From Lysinibacillus pakistanensis (GTDB taxonomy: Bacteria; Bacillota; Bacilli; Bacillales_A; Planococcaceae): a stretch of 64,000 nucleotides of DNA. Below are positions 61,013-64,000 of the stretch, piece after piece. Numbering within the stretch: position 1 is the stretch's first letter; each line of letters begins with the position of its first letter. The stretch covers positions 62,001-126,000 of the forward strand of contig BBDJ01000009.1 in NCBI GenBank assembly GCA_001312325.1. Direction: 5' to 3'. The position numbers were made by a program, and so were the translations under genes. The notes beneath the pieces were generated by a model, which ran no database searches, was not told where the DNA came from, and saw only the letters and a list, made by a program, of their open reading frames with translations.

Positions 61013-61055
61013 CTGTACCTGACGCTTCGCTTTCGGTACAAAAACATTTGCTGAA

Positions 61056-61838
61056 TCAAGATAAAATATCTATCCAAATTTTAATAGCAGTTGCTAAGAT
61101 CAGCGCTGCTAAAATCGCTTGTAATACTTTCGTATTTAATTTTTTTCCCTGCTCGTGCACCAAGAGGAGCTGCTATAAGACTTGCCACAATCATAATGAT
61201 CGCAGGATAATAATTAACCTGACCCGTCATCAGCTTTCCAATAGTTCCACCGATTGAAGATATAAAGGTAATCGCAAGGCTAGAGGCAATCGTCATACGG
61301 GTTGGTATTCCTAGTATCACTAGCATAATTGGAACTAATAAAAAGCCACCAGCTGCTCCAACAATTCCTGAGCCAATACCAACAATAAATGCTAATATAG
61401 CAGCGATCAGTTTATTAAACGTCACCTCATCCATGGGCTTGTCATCAATCTGCTTCTTCGGAATAAACATCATCACTGCGGCAATCAATGCCAAAATGCC
61501 ATAAACAATGTTAACACCCGCCTCTGATAAAAACTTGGAGCCAAAGCTGCCGACGAAACTACCAACTAATATAGCACCACCCATATAAATAATCAGTGAT
61601 TTATTTAAAAAAAACCACCTTTACGATAAGCCCATACCCCGGCTATAGAGGCGAAAAAGACCTGCACCGCACTTATTCCCGAAACCTCATGTGCTGAAAA
61701 TGCTGCGAATCCAAATAAAGGCGGAATATATAGTAACATTGGATATTTAATAATTGAACCGCCAATACCTAACATCCCTGATATATATGAACCGATAAAG
61801 CCAATCAAAAATATTGTTATGATCCATGCAATATCCAT
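61056..61838 (-). CDS. TauE/SafE-family sulfite/organosulfur exporter, YrkJ-like
   Basis: This TauE/SafE membrane protein of about 260 residues has eight helices and two homologous GIGGSxxxxP repeats ([17 protein letters not shown] and [21 protein letters not shown]). It ends [18 protein letters not shown] after repair. Breaks in A/T runs near 61606-61611 and 61143-61148. Last gene of the persulfide operon; family members export sulfite, sulfoacetate or related anions. Homologous order to Bacillus yrkJ supports sulfite or thiosulfate efflux. Confidence 0.85.
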
Positions 61839-61980
61839 TTAGTTTCCTTCTTTCTGTTAAATCCACAGAAGATAAAGTCAAACTTTCGACTGTGAGTTTT
61901 CCACTTCCATACAGAATGTATATGCCATCTGATAACAGAAGGGCTGCTCTACTCTTCTAGATAGACAGCCCTCACAAACC

Positions 61981-62209
61981 TTAAACTTTCTGAATTAGAA
62001 ATGTCATAATACCAGCTTCTTCAGATTGATCTAGTATCGTATGACCACCAGCTTTAACCCAAGCAGGGATATCTGCAAGAGCCCCTTTATCTGTTACTTG
62101 AACCTCTAAAACTTCACCTGAAGCTAAAGTATCCATAGCCTTTTTTTGTCTTCACGATTGGCATAGGGCAGGATAAGCCCTTTGCATCTAGTTGTAAATT
62201 TGATTTCAT
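61981..62209 (-). CDS. TusA-like sulfur carrier protein, YrkI-like
   Basis: This small sulfur carrier of 75-76 residues has the TusA motif LDAKGLSCPMPIVKTKK with the persulfide-carrying Cys at about residue 14 and the CPxP turn. After repair of a run near 62140-62146 it continues AMDTLASGEVLEVQVTDKG and ends MTFLIQKV. AAGGAG precedes the ATG at 62209. It would pass sulfane sulfur between the rhodanese-MBL and DsrE-like proteins. A hairpin (AGGGCTG/CAGCCCT, 61944-61974) separates it from the exporter gene. Confidence 0.87.
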
Positions 62210-62356
62210 ATTTTTCTCCTTCAAATCGGCAAAGGTTGTAAGCGATTTTACCGATTGTCCTTGTTTTTTCATGACTGTACGAAGGATGAGCGCCCTCGCT
62301 TCACGATATTTACACGCCACAAACATACATGCATATTCATTGCATTTCACTATGGT

Positions 62357-63483
62357 TTATCGAACCGCACAGCGATTAGGTCCTATCTCCATCTCAGTTT
62401 GCTCGTCTAGCTCCGGCGTGATTTTCCCCATGTTTACCTGACGGATTTCTTGATAGGCATTAGGCTGCGGCGGCAATTGCTCTGTAACTATACTTCGGAA
62501 CTCTGCTTCATCCTCAATATTTAATCCATGGTTTTCTGCGAATAACTGCCCTAAACGCTTAGCAACTGTCCCATCTTCATTTAACTCATCAATAATCATA
62601 AAATGTGCTGGCAAGACTAGGAGATCATTAGAAAGTTCACGATAGCGCTTATAAAGTGTGTTACGCAAATCTCCTACCCAATCAGCAGCAAGACCAGCTA
62701 AATCGGGACGACCAATTGAATCGATAAATAAAATATCACCTGTTAATAAATACTTACTGTCCACTACAAAAGATGTTGAGCCAATTGTATGTCCTGGCGA
62801 ATAAATGGCTCCTACTTCTATGCTAGACGCACCAATTGAACGGTCGTGCCATCGACTAAAGGTGTATAGTCAAAGACGACCTCCTCTGCATCTTTTGGTG
62901 GTAAATAGTACAAAGCACCTGTAGCTGCAGCGATATGGCGCCCACCTGAAATATGGTCAGCGTGTAAATGCGTATCTAGAATATATTTGATTTTCACGTT
63001 TTTCTCTTCCGCAAAGTTTATAAATACATCGGTAAAGCGAACAGCATCAATAATAGCAGCCTCTCCCTCAGAGATTACCATATAAGAAAGACAGCCCTTC
63101 CCTAAACGTACAAATTGATAAAGCTCTCCTCACCTGTTAAATCTCCTACTTTAATGGGCTCCAAATATTCACTCCACGTTTTCATGCCCCCATCTAAATA
63201 AGCAACATCACGTCCTGCTTCTGCTAGCATTTCAGCGACCATCACTGATGACCCCTCTTTGGCACAAACGACTAGAACATCCTTATCAGTCGGGATTTTT
63301 GGTAGAATATCCTCCACACCATCTAACAGTTCAAAATAAGGGATATTCAGATACTCAAATCTATGACCATCAATTTTCCAATCTTCAAATGCATCTACAT
63401 TACGAACATCTAAAATAAATAACTCTTCATTATCAATTACTTTTTTTAGCCACTTGTGCTGCGTTCCATTTTAGAACTGACAT
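62357..63483 (-). CDS. Rhodanese-metallo-beta-lactamase fusion, persulfide dioxygenase-like (YrkH-like)
   Basis: This is a two-domain sulfur enzyme of about 375 residues. The N-terminal rhodanese-like domain has [17 protein letters not shown] and a catalytic-type Cys in VVCAKEGSS. The metallo-beta-lactamase domain has [11 protein letters not shown] (HxHxDH iron/zinc motif), YSPGHTIGS and [10 protein letters not shown], typical of ETHE1-like persulfide dioxygenases that turn persulfide into sulfite. Breaks: an A run near 63443-63449, and two probable lost bases near 63108 and 62826. ATG 63483 is preceded by GGGGG. Homologue of Bacillus YrkH and partly of CstB. Confidence 0.84.
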
Positions 63484-63523
63484 CCTTTTTACCCCCTAAG
63501 GTATTATTTTATTGGATTTTTTT

Positions 63524-63548
63524 TAGCGGAAAGGATCTCCCTCTCCGC
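63524..63548 (-). other. Hairpin in the persulfide operon
   Basis: AGCGGA and TCCGCT form a perfect short stem around a GGGAGATCC-containing loop in the 79-bp gap between the DsrE-like and rhodanese-MBL genes. It lacks a T tail on the minus strand, so an RNA processing or stability role is more likely than termination. Confidence 0.4.
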
Positions 63549-63562
63549 TTGTTTTTAAACAA

Positions 63563-63961
63563 TCAGAATGACAATGACGGCGCTGCGTCCTTTGCAAACT
63601 CTAAGAAAGTAACAGCTCCTCCGACCTCTATACCATCAATAAAATCATCTGTTGTTAAACCCATTACATCCATTGTCATTTGACATGCAATAAATTTCAC
63701 ACCTAGCTCCTGTGCCATTTCCACTAATTGAGGAATGGCTGGCACATTAGCTTTTGCAAAGCCCTGTGCAAAATGCTCTGCTCCAGCAGGCATTGGTAAT
63801 GCATGCATACCTTGCTTATGAATAAAATTTAACCCTTCAAATGTGAAGAAGATGGCTACCTCTTTCTCTGAGGCCGCCGCTGCTGTTGCAATATTAAACA
63901 CCTTGTAAGCATCGAAAAGCCCACCATTACTCGCAATAATTGCTACTTTGTTTGACATCAT
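63563..63961 (-). CDS. DsrE/DsrF/DrsH-like sulfur-relay protein, YrkE-like
   Basis: This intact 132-residue DsrE-fold protein begins MMSNKVAIIASNGGLFDAYKVFNIA and contains FFTFEGLNFIHK and FIACQMTMDVMG, whose Cys (in ACQMTMD) is the conserved sulfane-sulfur-accepting residue. These features match Bacillus YrkE. AGGAGG precedes the ATG at 63961. It is upstream of the rhodanese-MBL, TusA and TauE genes on the same strand, forming a persulfide-handling operon. Confidence 0.88.
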   Translation of the reverse strand: MMSNKVAIIASNGGLFDAYKVFNIATAAAASEKEVAIFFTFEGLNFIHKQGMHALPMPAGAEHFAQGFAKANVPAIPQLVEMAQELGVKFIACQMTMDVMGLTTDDFIDGIEVGGAVTFLEFAKDAAPSLSF

Positions 63962-63970
63962 AAATTCCTC

Positions 63971-64000
63971 CTAAATTGTTTTTATTAATTCGCCTTTCCA
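63971..64000 (-). CDS. C-terminal end of an upstream gene, possibly rhodanese
   Basis: The last ten codons of a minus-strand gene read WKGELIKTI before a TAG at 63971. WKGE is the usual ending of rhodanese domains (GG-x-x-x-W-x-GE), so this may be the end of a YrkF-like TusA-rhodanese gene that belongs to the same operon. Only 30 bases are visible, so the identity is tentative. Confidence 0.4.
   Translation of the reverse strand, partial: WKGELIKTI

Noticed and set aside
62114..62350. Longer start for the TusA-like protein at 62350
   Set aside because: The internal ATG at 62209 has a strong AAGGAG site and gives the normal TusA length; the upstream extension looks non-family.

Overview
The window looks like chromosome from a low-GC, endospore-forming Bacillaceae of the Lysinibacillus type. 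Nearly every recognisable protein has its closest remembered relative in Bacillus or Lysinibacillus, a sporulation membrane protein (YtvI) is present, ribosome binding sites are strong AGGAGG types, and most genes lie on the minus strand. This is inferred from gene content only. A dominant technical feature is that most long genes are split by single-base frameshifts, usually in A or T runs of six to nine bases. Restoring one base almost always rejoins two halves of a conserved protein. I therefore report whole genes and treat the breaks as probable sequence errors, not decay.

Region 1 (about 0.37-4.9 kb) is the most unusual part. It is a complete comQXPA quorum-sensing cassette: comQ prenyltransferase, a 52-residue ComX pre-pheromone with a penultimate tryptophan, ComP sensor kinase and ComA response regulator. 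It sits between two imperfect inverted repeats of about 150 bp that are packed with ACCGCC/GGCGT motifs. This has the layout of a mobile or formerly mobile signalling cassette that carries no transposase of its own.

Region 2 (5.8-10 kb) is a Fur-type iron operon: YclNOPQ-like petrobactin-family siderophore uptake plus a heme-degrading monooxygenase, behind a clear sigma-A promoter with two Fur-box-like sites. Region 3 (10-14.4 kb) has a YkvI-like membrane protein and a three-gene cluster (M20 amidohydrolase, GNAT acyltransferase, enolase-superfamily racemase) matching the known N-succinyl pathway that converts D- to L-amino acids. Regions 4-5 (14.6-48 kb) are mostly housekeeping and transport: POT peptide transporter, HflX, PutP, a methyltransferase, an ABC exporter, a DUF47-Pit phosphate pair, MMPL, MhqD, Nudix, AI-2E family, PepF, YdcF, a chemoreceptor with a decayed second copy, ArsB, YebC, a low-molecular-weight phosphatase, PlsC, a NERD-helicase, RlmA, MATE, an M29 aminopeptidase and an ABC transporter.

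Region 6 (48.7-50.8 kb) has a cobalamin riboswitch with its own terminator, ahead of a corrinoid adenosyltransferase-like gene and a BtuF-like binding protein. Region 7 (50.8-56.7 kb) has glutathione peroxidase, a HEAT-repeat protein, YtvI, a CwlO-like NlpC/P60 hydrolase and an AarF/UbiB kinase-like protein. Region 8 (57-64 kb) is a sulfur block: CoA-disulfide reductase-rhodanese, a TsdA-like thiosulfate dehydrogenase, a FrnE-type thiol oxidoreductase, and a persulfide operon like Bacillus yrkE-H-I-J (DsrE, rhodanese-metallo-beta-lactamase, TusA, TauE).

Four intergenic copies or fragments of one structured repeat family (near 37.9, 48.5, 50.3 and 60.6 kb) and two related short tandem arrays (25.1 and 60.8 kb) punctuate the region. 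No rRNA, tRNA or CRISPR array was seen.
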